In this document: piece after piece, positions 35,701 to 43,294 of the stretch | Layout of the letters: every line of letters begins with the position of its first letter | Position numbering within the stretch: the first letter of the stretch is position 1 | Assembly (NCBI RefSeq): GCF_963676485.1 | Contig: NZ_OY781114.1 | Location: 3,426,501-3,490,500 of the forward strand | Length of the DNA: 64,000 nt | DNA from: an uncultured Cohaesibacter sp. | Lineage (GTDB): Bacteria > Pseudomonadota > Alphaproteobacteria > Rhizobiales > Cohaesibacteraceae | Direction: 5' to 3' | Notes under the pieces: model-generated | The model's input: the letters and a program-made list of their open reading frames with translations, nothing else | What the model was told of the DNA's origin: nothing | Database searches by the model: none | Position numbers and translations under genes: made by a program

Positions 35701-36781
35701 AATTTCCAACGATGAAGCTATCGATGAGCTTGAAGGGCTGACGACCATTTGGCGTGGCGATGACGTTGAGTTGAATGCGCTTAGAAGCCTTGCCCATCTA
35801 TACGTTGACAAGGGAGAGTTCCGCAACGCCTTTGAGACTCTGAAGGCTGCGACCAGCTCGAATGCGGCTTCGGATGTGACGCGTGTCTTGCAGGAAGAAA
35901 TGAACGGCGTTTTCTCCTCGCTCTTTCTTGATGGCAAGGTGGATGAACTGTCTGCCATCAAGGCACTGTCGCTCTATTATGACTTTCGTGAGCTGACGCC
36001 GGTCGGCCGTCGAGGCGATGAAATGGTGCGGCGGTTGGCTGACAAGCTGGTCGAGGTGGATCTGCTTGACCGAGCCGAAGAATTGCTCAAGCATCAGGTT
36101 GATAACCGCCTCAAGGGCGCTGCCCGTTCGCAGATCGCTGCGGATCTGGCCGTGATCTATCTTCTTGACCGCAAGCCGAACAAGGCTCTGGATGTTTTGC
36201 GCAGGACACGCCAGTCGCAATTGCCACTGTCTTTGGAGCGTCAACGCAGATTGGTTGAGGCCAAGGCATTGGCCGAGTTGAACAAGGTGGATCTGGCGCT
36301 GGACCTCATCAAGCCTTTGCAAGGGGGCGATGTGGAGCAATTGCGAGCTGATATCCTTTGGCGCTCCAAGCGCTGGCAGGATACGGCAGAGCAAATCGAA
36401 CAGATGATGGGAGATCGCTGGAGCGTATCTGAGCCGCTGGATCAGGATGAGCAGACCAACATCCTGCGTGCCGGTATTGCCTACAGCCTTTCCGATGATC
36501 GGTTGGGGCTTGATCGGTTGCGCAGAAAATATGCAAAGATGATGTCGGAAACGCCCGTATCGGGCGCGTTTGATGTGGTGACCCTGCCCATCGAGCAGCG
36601 TAGCGGCCAGGAGTTCCAAGCGATTGCGCAGGAAATTGCAGGCATCAGCACCATGGAGCGGTTCCTGAAAGAATATCGCAGCCGCTATCTGCTGCCCAAT
36701 AGTGGCGCGGGTAATCTTGCTGAACAGGCGACACCCGCAGCGAATGCTGCAGGCAATGGCTCAGGTGCCCCTCAAGCCTGA
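32705..36781 (+). CDS. very large exported TPR protein in the fliL operon
   Basis: A 1358-residue protein. An N-terminal hydrophobic segment (residues 47-65, ASFILLSLLFVSAFASHS) suggests export. Residues 80-180 look like an AMIN-type beta domain (GFGRVILNFKGRNLLPGY), with a second such domain near 590-690. Between them (about 340-560) lies a Pro/Gln/Asp-rich linker. The last 550 residues are TPR-like helical repeats. A second start at ATG 32756 has a better ribosome binding site (GGAGAG). It follows motE by 92 bp and likely belongs to that operon. Large TPR proteins occur at this place in related flagellar clusters; function is unknown to me. Confidence 0.75.
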   Translation: MYASIGQLGCLEIRRAFMVETTRQFALKWMLVCCCPVRSLWAGLGRGLASFILLSLLFVSAFASHSIAQQLGSEADDAGTGELEIVATQEEGFGRVILNFKGRNLLPGYSIKQENSIFVIRFDESVTSTPVTSLPTILPDYITVARLDPDGQGIRIALKSNVRINTMEAGERLYIDMLPKSWTGLPPSLPPEVVRELAKRAEEALRLARSLEQSRKGSQVRPKLDLRIGDHPTFTRVAFIWNIPFDSTFERQGPEVRVFFNHKANADLSKLRAELPPLMSDIQMSHQDAGTMFKIFVAPTSDVRAFREDDSYIVDITGDKVLFQAQGAEDSITRAVTSPGDSGVLVANGTNDSEGDAGAAPAGNNRLANANNWSTDNGNDARDEVILGPGPNGENQDNTLFANSQVTDPIDPNTQGAAAGANTKNAALSDALDDRYLAIPPAGSEADVVDPPSMSGATAKVEAPSEVVPAPAQITAPQSSPIVMQETTPSDMEIVPAEAEQTQDQSQNSVVQAGTTQEQVLPGEDRISGEANAERMTGAVPDLTAQMLPVEAKAFGRSVRLFFPFKNPTASAVFKKSGVIWAVFDTALGLDVSAARAQLNSIADDLEVWRSGRIAVLRIPLKNSRLVTFSPEGYGWLLTIGDMVVEPTKPLHMARTKISGGRSAMRVKFEGTGSILKLRDPGTGENIHVVTGLGPARGFVKTQQLVDFSTLVSAHGIALTEKVDDLQVARDGGFIYISSGKGLTLSNSGAARVDVSGLTSKNGAVRETYLNLESLVAPSPTVFTRERQALEAKVSQFDDQMAIQSEMALAKLLLANGYGTEALGHLQIIEDTAPEFARGRGFRTLFAAAELFAGRPDAAFRRLNHPEFENDADASVWRGLAAARSGRWREAEDALDLASSVAQDYSVHVRNMMLLDGVEISLLDQQFGSAAAALAEVNPAYLDQEGVARYNLLRGKIAVARNESAEALEAFKAARDTRYSPIAMDAWLQEIKLKNQEKKISNDEAIDELEGLTTIWRGDDVELNALRSLAHLYVDKGEFRNAFETLKAATSSNAASDVTRVLQEEMNGVFSSLFLDGKVDELSAIKALSLYYDFRELTPVGRRGDEMVRRLADKLVEVDLLDRAEELLKHQVDNRLKGAARSQIAADLAVIYLLDRKPNKALDVLRRTRQSQLPLSLERQRRLVEAKALAELNKVDLALDLIKPLQGGDVEQLRADILWRSKRWQDTAEQIEQMMGDRWSVSEPLDQDEQTNILRAGIAYSLSDDRLGLDRLRRKYAKMMSETPVSGAFDVVTLPIEQRSGQEFQAIAQEIAGISTMERFLKEYRSRYLLPNSGAGNLAEQATPAANAAGNGSGAPQA

Positions 36782-36926
36782 TTTTACCTGATTGACCGCC
36801 AACGCTTTCCAAAGACGTTTTCCAGATAGGGAAACCAGTCCACTCTCCAAAAAAAGAGCGGCGCAACCGGAAAAAGCTGCGCCGCTTGGGATTTGTGTTG
36901 TCTTATATGTGGGGCGAGCGGGGAGG
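36782..36926. terminator. convergent gap with fliP terminator
   Basis: Between the TPR gene and fliP, which converge. An inverted repeat of nine bases (36857-36865 with 36878-36886) is followed on the reverse strand by seven T residues (complement of 36849-36855), so it ends the fliO-fliP transcript. Confidence 0.78.
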
Positions 36927-37754
36927 CTAGCCTCCCAGGAAACTTCGCACCAGCGACCCTGTGATCAGATTCCAGCCATCAATCAGCACGAAGAATATGA
37001 GCTTGAATGGCAGTGAAATCACCACTGGCGGCAGCATCATCATACCCATCGACATGAGGATGGAGGCAACCACAAGATCGATGATGATGAAAGGCAGGTA
37101 GATCAGGAAACCGATCTCGAAGCCACGCCTCAATTCACTGATCATGAAGGCCGGAACAAGAACACGCAGGCTTACGTCTTCCGGCGTTTCAGGAGCTTCC
37201 TGATTGGCCATGTCAAGGAAGAGCGCAAGGTCATTTTCCCGCACATGCTTGCGCATGAAAAGATGGAATGGTTTAGACGTGAGATCGAATGCCTCAGGGG
37301 CTTCAATCGTGCCCTGTACCAGCGGTTCGATGCCGGTTTTATAGGCCTCTTCAAAGGTGGGGGCCATGATGAAGGCCGTCAAAAATAGCGCAAGCGAAAC
37401 CATCACCGTGTTGGGCGGTGAGGTTTGCAGGCCAAGCGCCGAGCGCAGCAGAGACAGAACCACGACGATCCGGGTGAAAGAGGTCACCATGATCAGGATC
37501 GAGGGGGCAAGCGAAAGGACCGTGATCAGAGCGACCAGCTGAACTGCCCGCTCTGTCAAGGTCAGATCATCCCCAAAGCCGATCGATAGCTGCTGTGCAA
37601 AGGCCGGATTGGGAAATATCACCATGCAGAAGGCTGCGATGGTGATGAAACTCATGCCCGCCAGAAGCAGGATCCTGCCCCATGATCGGGATTGGAGACC
37701 TGCCTTTTGATGGCCTGCCACCTCTGATGTCTCATTCGAGCGGGCTTGGTTCAT
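36927..37754 (-). CDS. fliP: flagellar export gate protein FliP
   Basis: A 275-residue integral membrane protein of the type III export gate. It has a signal-like first hydrophobic stretch (residues 28-52) and the family signatures SFTRIVVVLSLLRSALGLQTSPPN and FPFIIIDL-type VASILMSMGMMMLPPVVISLPFKL. It is longer at the N-terminus than enteric FliP by about 25 residues. It overlaps the fliO stop by four bases. Confidence 0.97.
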   Translation of the reverse strand: MNQARSNETSEVAGHQKAGLQSRSWGRILLLAGMSFITIAAFCMVIFPNPAFAQQLSIGFGDDLTLTERAVQLVALITVLSLAPSILIMVTSFTRIVVVLSLLRSALGLQTSPPNTVMVSLALFLTAFIMAPTFEEAYKTGIEPLVQGTIEAPEAFDLTSKPFHLFMRKHVRENDLALFLDMANQEAPETPEDVSLRVLVPAFMISELRRGFEIGFLIYLPFIIIDLVVASILMSMGMMMLPPVVISLPFKLIFFVLIDGWNLITGSLVRSFLGG

Positions 37755-39322
37755 TTTTTGATTTCGCTCGAAAGCTCATTCAAGAGCCTGTTGATCTCAT
37801 CATCATAAGAGGCTGACTTGGATAGAGGCTCCATTTGGGGCTGCTGATCGGTCTCGTCTGAGGATGGCTCGCCGGTCTTTGGTTGCGCATCCGCCTGAGA
37901 AGGGGACGACTGTCCCTGCTCAGGTGCGGGGCTATCCAAAGGGGCTTGTGGCGGCTGGGCCGTCGGTCGAGGGCGCTGTGGGCGCTCTGGCGAAGCTGGG
38001 CCTTGATCTGTTCCCGTCTCCTCTGGCGTTTGGGCGGGGTGCCCAAGATGTTGAGGTGGTTGGGGAGCTTGTGGCTGCGGACGGGGTCGAGGGCGCTGCG
38101 CCTGAGCCTCTGGCTTTTGATCCGGCGTCTGTTCAGATGCTTGATCTGGCGTTCGGGATGGCTGAGGGGGCGCCTTGCTTGTCTCTTCGGTTTTGCTTTC
38201 TGCTTCCGCAGGGGGCACATCTTTTGCCGTGGGAGCCTGCTTTTCTAAAGAGGCCCCGTTGGCCTCAGTGAGCTTCTCCTCAGCGGGGTGCTTGGGAGCT
38301 GAACGCTCCGGCTTCGTGCTTTCATCCTGATCGGGTGCAGCCGGCTTCTGTTTTGCCTGCTCTTGAGAGGAGGCATCTTTCCGTTCCGCGTTGGAAGGGG
38401 ACGTGCTAGCCGTTTCGTCGGCCGTTGCGCGCACCGAGGGCATGACCTCTTTATCTTGCACAGATGGAGCTCGCATCACAGGGTCTATGCGCGGGCCGGG
38501 ACGGGGGCGCGCCACTCTGTCTGCTGTTGGCCCGGATGCCGGGTTTGCAGTTTCGTTCCGCTCAGGAGCAGGCTCGTGTTGCCCTCGGCTTGGGGGGGTG
38601 AGGGGGTGTTCCGGGCGAGTCGCGGTCGGCCTTGCGTCTCGCATAGGCTCCTGTCGGCTTTGTTCAGGCCGCAGGCCTTGCGGGGCAGGCATTGACCCCT
38701 GCTGGGGCTGTGCCCGGGGGGCTCTTGGCTGCTGGTCTCTGGCTTGAGACTCTCTGGCCTGAAGGATATTCCGTTCAGCCGGATGGATGGGAGGAGCCAG
38801 GCCGGGACCACTGGTGCGGGCAGCAGGTGTTTGAGGTTGAGGGGCTGGCCTTTGCATCGGCTCCTGTGGACGTTGCATCTGAGGAGCAGACGGGCCGCCT
38901 GAAGCCGGTTGGCTAGGTTGCGGAGCTGGAGCTGCCGGGTGCTGAGCCTGCATGCGCGGGGCCGGAGCTGATGCCTGCTGATGATGTGTGTGTGCTACGG
39001 ATGCGGCCTGCGTCGTCTCCATCTGTGGATGAGATGCCTGCGTGTGCTGTGAAGGGATGCCATGCTCGACCAACAGGTCGGTTTCTCCGCCAATGAGCAA
39101 CAGATGCTCAACACTGTCGCGCCGCACCAAAAGCAGGCGACGCTTGTGATCCACCGCGATCACTTCCTTGATTGACAGCCTTGGATCTTCACCCTGTCTG
39201 GCAATGCGTGCCGATACGAGATTCAGCTTTTTCATGATCCATGTCAGAAGAAATATCAAAATCAGGATCACGCCAAAGCCGATCAGGACCTGAACAAGCA
39301 CTCCGCTTTCAATGCTCAACAT
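37751..39322 (-). CDS. fliO: FliO-like protein with long disordered tail
   Basis: A 523-residue protein. Residues 1-100 match FliO: membrane helix VLVQVLIGFGVILILIFLLTWIM, then LSIKEVIAVDHKRRLLLVRRDSVEHLLLIGG. The remaining about 400 residues are extreme in composition, dominated by Pro, Gln, Ala, Glu and Ser, with no fold I can see; FliO usually has 100-150 residues. The reading frame is intact throughout and the final 30 residues (DDEINRLLNELSSEIKK) look like a helix. I use ATG 39322, which places the membrane helix at the N-terminus. Confidence 0.85.
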   Translation of the reverse strand: MLSIESGVLVQVLIGFGVILILIFLLTWIMKKLNLVSARIARQGEDPRLSIKEVIAVDHKRRLLLVRRDSVEHLLLIGGETDLLVEHGIPSQHTQASHPQMETTQAASVAHTHHQQASAPAPRMQAQHPAAPAPQPSQPASGGPSAPQMQRPQEPMQRPAPQPQTPAARTSGPGLAPPIHPAERNILQARESQARDQQPRAPRAQPQQGSMPAPQGLRPEQSRQEPMRDARPTATRPEHPLTPPSRGQHEPAPERNETANPASGPTADRVARPRPGPRIDPVMRAPSVQDKEVMPSVRATADETASTSPSNAERKDASSQEQAKQKPAAPDQDESTKPERSAPKHPAEEKLTEANGASLEKQAPTAKDVPPAEAESKTEETSKAPPQPSRTPDQASEQTPDQKPEAQAQRPRPRPQPQAPQPPQHLGHPAQTPEETGTDQGPASPERPQRPRPTAQPPQAPLDSPAPEQGQSSPSQADAQPKTGEPSSDETDQQPQMEPLSKSASYDDEINRLLNELSSEIKK

Positions 39323-39649
39323 AGGGTTTCCAATCTTGTCTTTATTCAGTCTTTGTGAATTCAGATTCGTGTTTCCCATAATCTGCGCGCAGGGGAAAGC
39401 ATGCCTCAAGCGAATCTGAATCTATGATATCATTTTAACGATCTTGAAATATTTTTGGCGGTTTTTATACGCAAAATGCAAATTTTACCCCTTGTTAATT
39501 TTTACATAAAGGACCGGTTTCTGCCAATATTTTCTGTGACTTCCAATTCGTTAATGACTTGTTAACCAATTGATAGGCAAAATTTGCCGCAAGAGTTAAT
39601 GAAGGCATCGCCTTGCATTGCCGCTCACACAAATTCACGAGGCAAACCT
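39323..39649. promoter_or_regulatory. fliO/flgB divergent control region
   Basis: About 325 bp, AT-rich, with no gene. It holds the exact CtrA box at 39551-39566, listed separately. I see no correctly spaced sigma-54 promoter here. Confidence 0.6.
39551..39566 (+). promoter_or_regulatory. exact CtrA box before flgB
   Basis: TTAA (39551-39554), seven bases, TTAAC (39562-39566): nine of nine matches. It lies about 85 bp before the flgB start and 230 bp before fliO. Early rod and export genes are the classic CtrA class II targets. Confidence 0.8.
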
Positions 39650-40057
39650 TTGGCAATCGGAGATCTGAAACTATTTTCCATGCTTCGTTCCAAGATGCAT
39701 TGGCATCAGACGAGGCAACGCGTGTTGGCCGAGAATATCGCAAATGCCGATAGTCCCCAATATAACGCCAAGGATCTTGCCCCGGTCAATTTCGATAGTG
39801 TCTTGAGTGTTCCGCGCGAGAGTGGCTTGCAGACACGCAAGACCAATAGCCACCACCTGCAGGGCAAGGCGATCTTCCCTGATAACAACTTGGTTGGCAA
39901 GGATGTGGATGGCTTCGAAGTGACGCCCTCGGGCAACAATGTGAATCTAGAAGAGCAGATGATGAAAGTGACCGCCAACCAGATGGATTATCAGGCGGTT
40001 GCCAGCCTTTATTCAAAGGGCCTGGGGATGATCCGAACCGCTGTAAGAAAAGGCTGA
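39650..40057 (+). CDS. flgB: flagellar proximal rod protein FlgB, TTG start
   Basis: A 135-residue rod subunit. The family N-terminus (LAIGDLKLFSMLRSKMHWHQ) begins at a TTG codon at 39650, which has GAGG eight bases upstream. In-frame ATGs further up (from 39584) would add a stretch with no similarity. RQRVLAENIANADSPQY and the C-terminal YSKGLGMIRTAVRKG are typical. First gene of flgB-flgC-fliE-fliQ-fliR-flhB. Confidence 0.92.
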   Translation: MAIGDLKLFSMLRSKMHWHQTRQRVLAENIANADSPQYNAKDLAPVNFDSVLSVPRESGLQTRKTNSHHLQGKAIFPDNNLVGKDVDGFEVTPSGNNVNLEEQMMKVTANQMDYQAVASLYSKGLGMIRTAVRKG

Positions 40058-40160
40058 AGGCGGGTTTTACGGCATTTCGGTCCCTCAAGGGAACATGACA
40101 ATTTTAAAGCGCGTATGGAGCAATACAGCTTTCTGCGCCAATTGAAAGGAAGAAGACGAG

Positions 40161-40571
40161 ATGGATTTTCTGAAATCGATCATGATTGCAGCTTCCGGCC
40201 TGCATGCGCAAAGCGGTCGCATGCGTGTGATTTCGGAGAATATTGCCAACTCGGATTCTACGGCAAGAGAGCCAGGGGGAGACCCTTACAGACGCCAGAT
40301 TCCATCATTCCGCTCGCGGTTTGACAAAGAGGTCGAGGCCAATCTTGTCGAGTTGGGGCGTGTGCTGCCTGACAAGTCCGATTTCCGCATGCAGTATGAA
40401 CCGGGGCACCCGGCTGCCGATGCAGAAGGGTATGTGAAGCTTCCCAATGTGAACTCTCTGATGGAAGTCACCGACCTTCAACAGGCCCAGAGAAGCTATC
40501 AGGCCAACCTCAACGTGATCACCGCGACCCGACAAATGGTTACCAAGACGCTTGATATTCTCAAGGCGTAA
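40161..40571 (+). CDS. flgC: flagellar proximal rod protein FlgC
   Basis: A 136-residue rod protein. IMIASGLHAQSGRMRVISENIANSDST-like opening (MDFLKSIMIAASGLHAQSGR) and LQQAQRSYQANLNVITATRQM at the end are standard. An AGAAGACGAG-type ribosome binding site precedes ATG 40161. It follows flgB by about 100 bp. Confidence 0.96.
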   Translation: MDFLKSIMIAASGLHAQSGRMRVISENIANSDSTAREPGGDPYRRQIPSFRSRFDKEVEANLVELGRVLPDKSDFRMQYEPGHPAADAEGYVKLPNVNSLMEVTDLQQAQRSYQANLNVITATRQMVTKTLDILKA

Positions 40572-40628
40572 CCCATTCCAAATCGACCCTAACCCCAATT
40601 GGCCGTGCTGGGCCCGATGAGTTAACCA

Positions 40629-40949
40629 ATGATTAATACTTCCTTGAGTGCTGCGAACGCTTATAATCTAGCTCAACAGCTTACGAATCAGACACAACCG
40701 GACCATTCACTGCAAAAGGCAGCCGACTCCAAACCGGATTTCGGGGCCATGGTGAAAGACGGAGTAGAGGGCTTGCTTGACAAGGGGGATGTTGCCGAGA
40801 AAACCGCAACATCCATGATGGAAGGCAAGGCCGATGTTGTCGATGTCGTGACTGCGGTTGCTGAAACCGAAGTGGCGTTGGAAACGATGGTATCCATTCG
40901 GGATCGCGTGATCTCCTCCTATGAGTCGATCATGCAGATGCCTATCTAG
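40629..40949 (+). CDS. fliE: MS-ring/rod junction protein FliE
   Basis: A 106-residue protein that joins rod to MS ring and opens rod export. The C-terminal ATSMMEGKADVVDVVTAVAETEVALETMVSIRDRVISSYESIMQM is diagnostic. Overall helical with a disordered first 30 residues. Operon position between flgC and fliQ fits. Confidence 0.95.
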   Translation: MINTSLSAANAYNLAQQLTNQTQPDHSLQKAADSKPDFGAMVKDGVEGLLDKGDVAEKTATSMMEGKADVVDVVTAVAETEVALETMVSIRDRVISSYESIMQMPI

Positions 40950-41021
40950 TGAAGGGGCGCGTTTTGCGCGCCTTTTCTTGCCGGATCGGTTTCTTACGTC
41001 ACCATCTGAAGGAGATATGAT

Positions 41022-41285
41022 ATGACCGGTCCGGAAGTGCTCGATATCGCGCGTGAAGGCGTATGGGTGCTCATCAAGATTGCAGCGCCGCCAATGGTCG
41101 TGGGGCTGGTGATCGGTGTGGTCATCGCTCTTTTCCAGGCTCTTACGCAGATTCAGGAAATGACTTTGGTGTTCGTGCCCAAGATCATTGCAATCTTTCT
41201 CACCATTCTGATTACGATGCCCTTTTTCGGGGCGACGCTGAGCAGCTATATGAGGATGTTGATGGAGCGCGCCATTTCGGGGTGA
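41022..41285 (+). CDS. fliQ: flagellar export gate protein FliQ
   Basis: An 87-residue protein with two membrane helices (PPMVVGLVIGVVIALFQALTQ and IIAIFLTILITMPFF). LTQIQEMTLVFVPKI is the signature. It forms the export gate with FliP and FliR. A GAAGGAGA ribosome binding site lies before ATG 41022. Confidence 0.97.
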   Translation: MTGPEVLDIAREGVWVLIKIAAPPMVVGLVIGVVIALFQALTQIQEMTLVFVPKIIAIFLTILITMPFFGATLSSYMRMLMERAISG

Positions 41286-41322
41286 CGCCGCTTTGCTGGG
41301 CGTCTGACGGTGCGAATATTCC

Positions 41323-42084
41323 ATGCTCATCGATATCCTTCCTGAAACTGCCTATATCTTCATTCTGATCTTTGCCAGGATCGGGACGTTGTTCATGCTG
41401 CTGCCCGCTTTTTCCGAGAAAGCGGTTTCTGTGCGTTTGAGGCTGGTAATCGCCTTGATGACCTGTCTGGTCCTCTATCCCATGGTCTCTGGCAACTACG
41501 GGGCGGTGCCGAGCACGTTCATTGGCATTCTCGTTGCCATGGGGCGGGAGATGGTCGTTGCGGCCTTGATCGGGCTTTCGGTCAAGCTGGTGATGGCGGC
41601 GCTGCAGATAGCTGCGACCACGATTGCGTTCCAGATGGGGTTGAGCTTCGCGATGGGGTCGGACCCGTCTTCGGGGCAGCAAACGGTGCAGATTGGCACC
41701 TTTTTAAGCATGCTCGCGGTAACGATGATTTTCATCACCAATCTGCATTATTTGATGATTGCCGCGATGTATGACAGTTATCAGCTGTTTCCGGTCAATC
41801 AGCCGATTCCGATTGGTGATATTGCCCAATATGCGACCGATATTTTGGCGCAATCCTTTGTTATAGGGATAAAGCTATCGTCGCCTTTTATCGTCTATGG
41901 ACTTATTTTCCAGTTTGCGCTGGGATTGTTATCCAGACTTATGCCTCAGTTGCAGGTGTATTTTCTGGCTATGCCTGCCAACATCTTTGTTGGCCTTTTG
42001 CTGTTGATGGTGCTGTTGGTCACCATGATGACCTGGTATCTGGGGCATATAGAAGAGGTGCTCGGCAATTTTATCGTGCGGTGA
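41323..42084 (+). CDS. fliR: flagellar export gate protein FliR
   Basis: A 253-residue membrane protein with about six hydrophobic segments. FARIGTLFMLLPAFSEKAVSVRLRLVIAL near the start and LGLLSRLMPQLQVYFLAMPANIFVGLLLL near the end are family hallmarks. It lies 37 bp after fliQ and 54 bp before flhB. Confidence 0.96.
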   Translation: MLIDILPETAYIFILIFARIGTLFMLLPAFSEKAVSVRLRLVIALMTCLVLYPMVSGNYGAVPSTFIGILVAMGREMVVAALIGLSVKLVMAALQIAATTIAFQMGLSFAMGSDPSSGQQTVQIGTFLSMLAVTMIFITNLHYLMIAAMYDSYQLFPVNQPIPIGDIAQYATDILAQSFVIGIKLSSPFIVYGLIFQFALGLLSRLMPQLQVYFLAMPANIFVGLLLLMVLLVTMMTWYLGHIEEVLGNFIVR

Positions 42085-42138
42085 AGAGGCCGCGCAAGTT
42101 TCAGTGCATTTGGCAAGGTCAGGATTTAGGAGACTGTC

Positions 42139-43224
42139 ATGGCCGATGAAAATGACGACTCAGACAAGTCGGAAGAGCCCACGCAAAAGCGTCTTGATGA
42201 CGCGATAAAGAAAGGCGATGTGGCCAAGAGTCAGGAAGTATCCGCCTGGTTCTCCATGATGGGGACCGGAATGGTGATTGCTGTGCTTGGTGGCTATATT
42301 GCCAAGGGCGTTACCAACAATCTGCGCGGTTTCATCGAGCATTCCTGGGATCTGTCGATCAATGGGTCCTTGCTTGCCCAGCTCTGGGCCAAGGTGAGCT
42401 ATTCCATGCTTGGCATTCTCATCCTGCCCATGCTGGCGCTTGTGACGGTGGCCGTGATTGGCAATCTTATTCAACACAGATTTGTCTTTACCACGGAGCC
42501 GATAACCCCCAAGCTTTCCAAGGTCAGCCCGGCAAGTGGCTTCAAGCGTCTCTTCTCGAAGGAGAGCCTTGTCAATTTTGTAAAGGGTCTGATCAAGCTT
42601 GGTGTTGTCGGGGCGCTGTTCTGGTTCCTTCTTTATCCTGAGCGCGACAAGCTGGATGTGGTGATCGGGCTGGAGCCGCTTGAGTTGCTGCCGCTTGTGC
42701 AAGGGCTTGCTATCAAGTTGATTTTCGGGGTGATCCTGTTCATGGCTGTGGTTGCAGGTGTCGACTATCTCTATCAGCGCAATCGCTGGCACGAAAAGCA
42801 GAAGATGACCATGCGTGAGGTCAAAGAGGAATATAAGCAGCAAGAAGGTGACCCGATGGTCAAGGCCAAGCTGCGGCAGGTGCGCATGGAGCGCAGCCGC
42901 AAGCGCATGATGGCTGCTGTTCCAGAGGCGTCCGTGGTGCTTACCAACCCGACCCATTATTCGGTGGCGCTCAAATATGATTCCGGCGCGATGCAGGCCC
43001 CCGTATGCATTGCTAAAGGCGTGGATGATACGGCCATGCGCATTCGCGAGATCGCACGTGCGCATGATATTCCGATTGTTCAGAACCCGCCTTTGACGCG
43101 AGCACTCTATGCTACCGTGGAAATCGATGATGAGGTTCCTGAAGAACACTATAAAGCTGTTGCTGAAGTGATCAGCTACATCATGAAACTGAAAAATCGG
43201 TCAAGTTGGTCTAGCCGCAACTGA
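42139..43224 (+). CDS. flhB: flagellar export substrate-switch protein FlhB
   Basis: A 361-residue protein: four membrane helices in the first 210 residues, a charged linker, and a cytoplasmic autoprotease domain. The self-cleavage motif NPTH is intact in VVLTNPTHYSVALKY (about residue 270). Cleavage switches export from rod/hook to filament substrates. The start ENDDSDKSEEPTQKRLDDAIKKGDVAKSQEV is invariant. Last gene of the flgB operon; cckA follows after 70 bp. Confidence 0.97.
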   Translation: MADENDDSDKSEEPTQKRLDDAIKKGDVAKSQEVSAWFSMMGTGMVIAVLGGYIAKGVTNNLRGFIEHSWDLSINGSLLAQLWAKVSYSMLGILILPMLALVTVAVIGNLIQHRFVFTTEPITPKLSKVSPASGFKRLFSKESLVNFVKGLIKLGVVGALFWFLLYPERDKLDVVIGLEPLELLPLVQGLAIKLIFGVILFMAVVAGVDYLYQRNRWHEKQKMTMREVKEEYKQQEGDPMVKAKLRQVRMERSRKRMMAAVPEASVVLTNPTHYSVALKYDSGAMQAPVCIAKGVDDTAMRIREIARAHDIPIVQNPPLTRALYATVEIDDEVPEEHYKAVAEVISYIMKLKNRSSWSSRN

Positions 43225-43294
43225 AGTTTTCAGGCAACTTGAAGACCAACGATTCTAGAAGGCATAGCCGCTAAGCAAGGCAGGGACACACCAG

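Noticed and set aside
37780-38811. long open frames opposite and beside fliO
   Set aside because: They are shadows of the GC-rich Pro/Gln-coding tail; their translations are Arg/Leu/Trp-rich and have no start signals.
43246-43260. palindromic TTCTAGAA before cckA as an iron or other operator
   Set aside because: An eight-base palindrome is expected by chance and does not match the ICE box.
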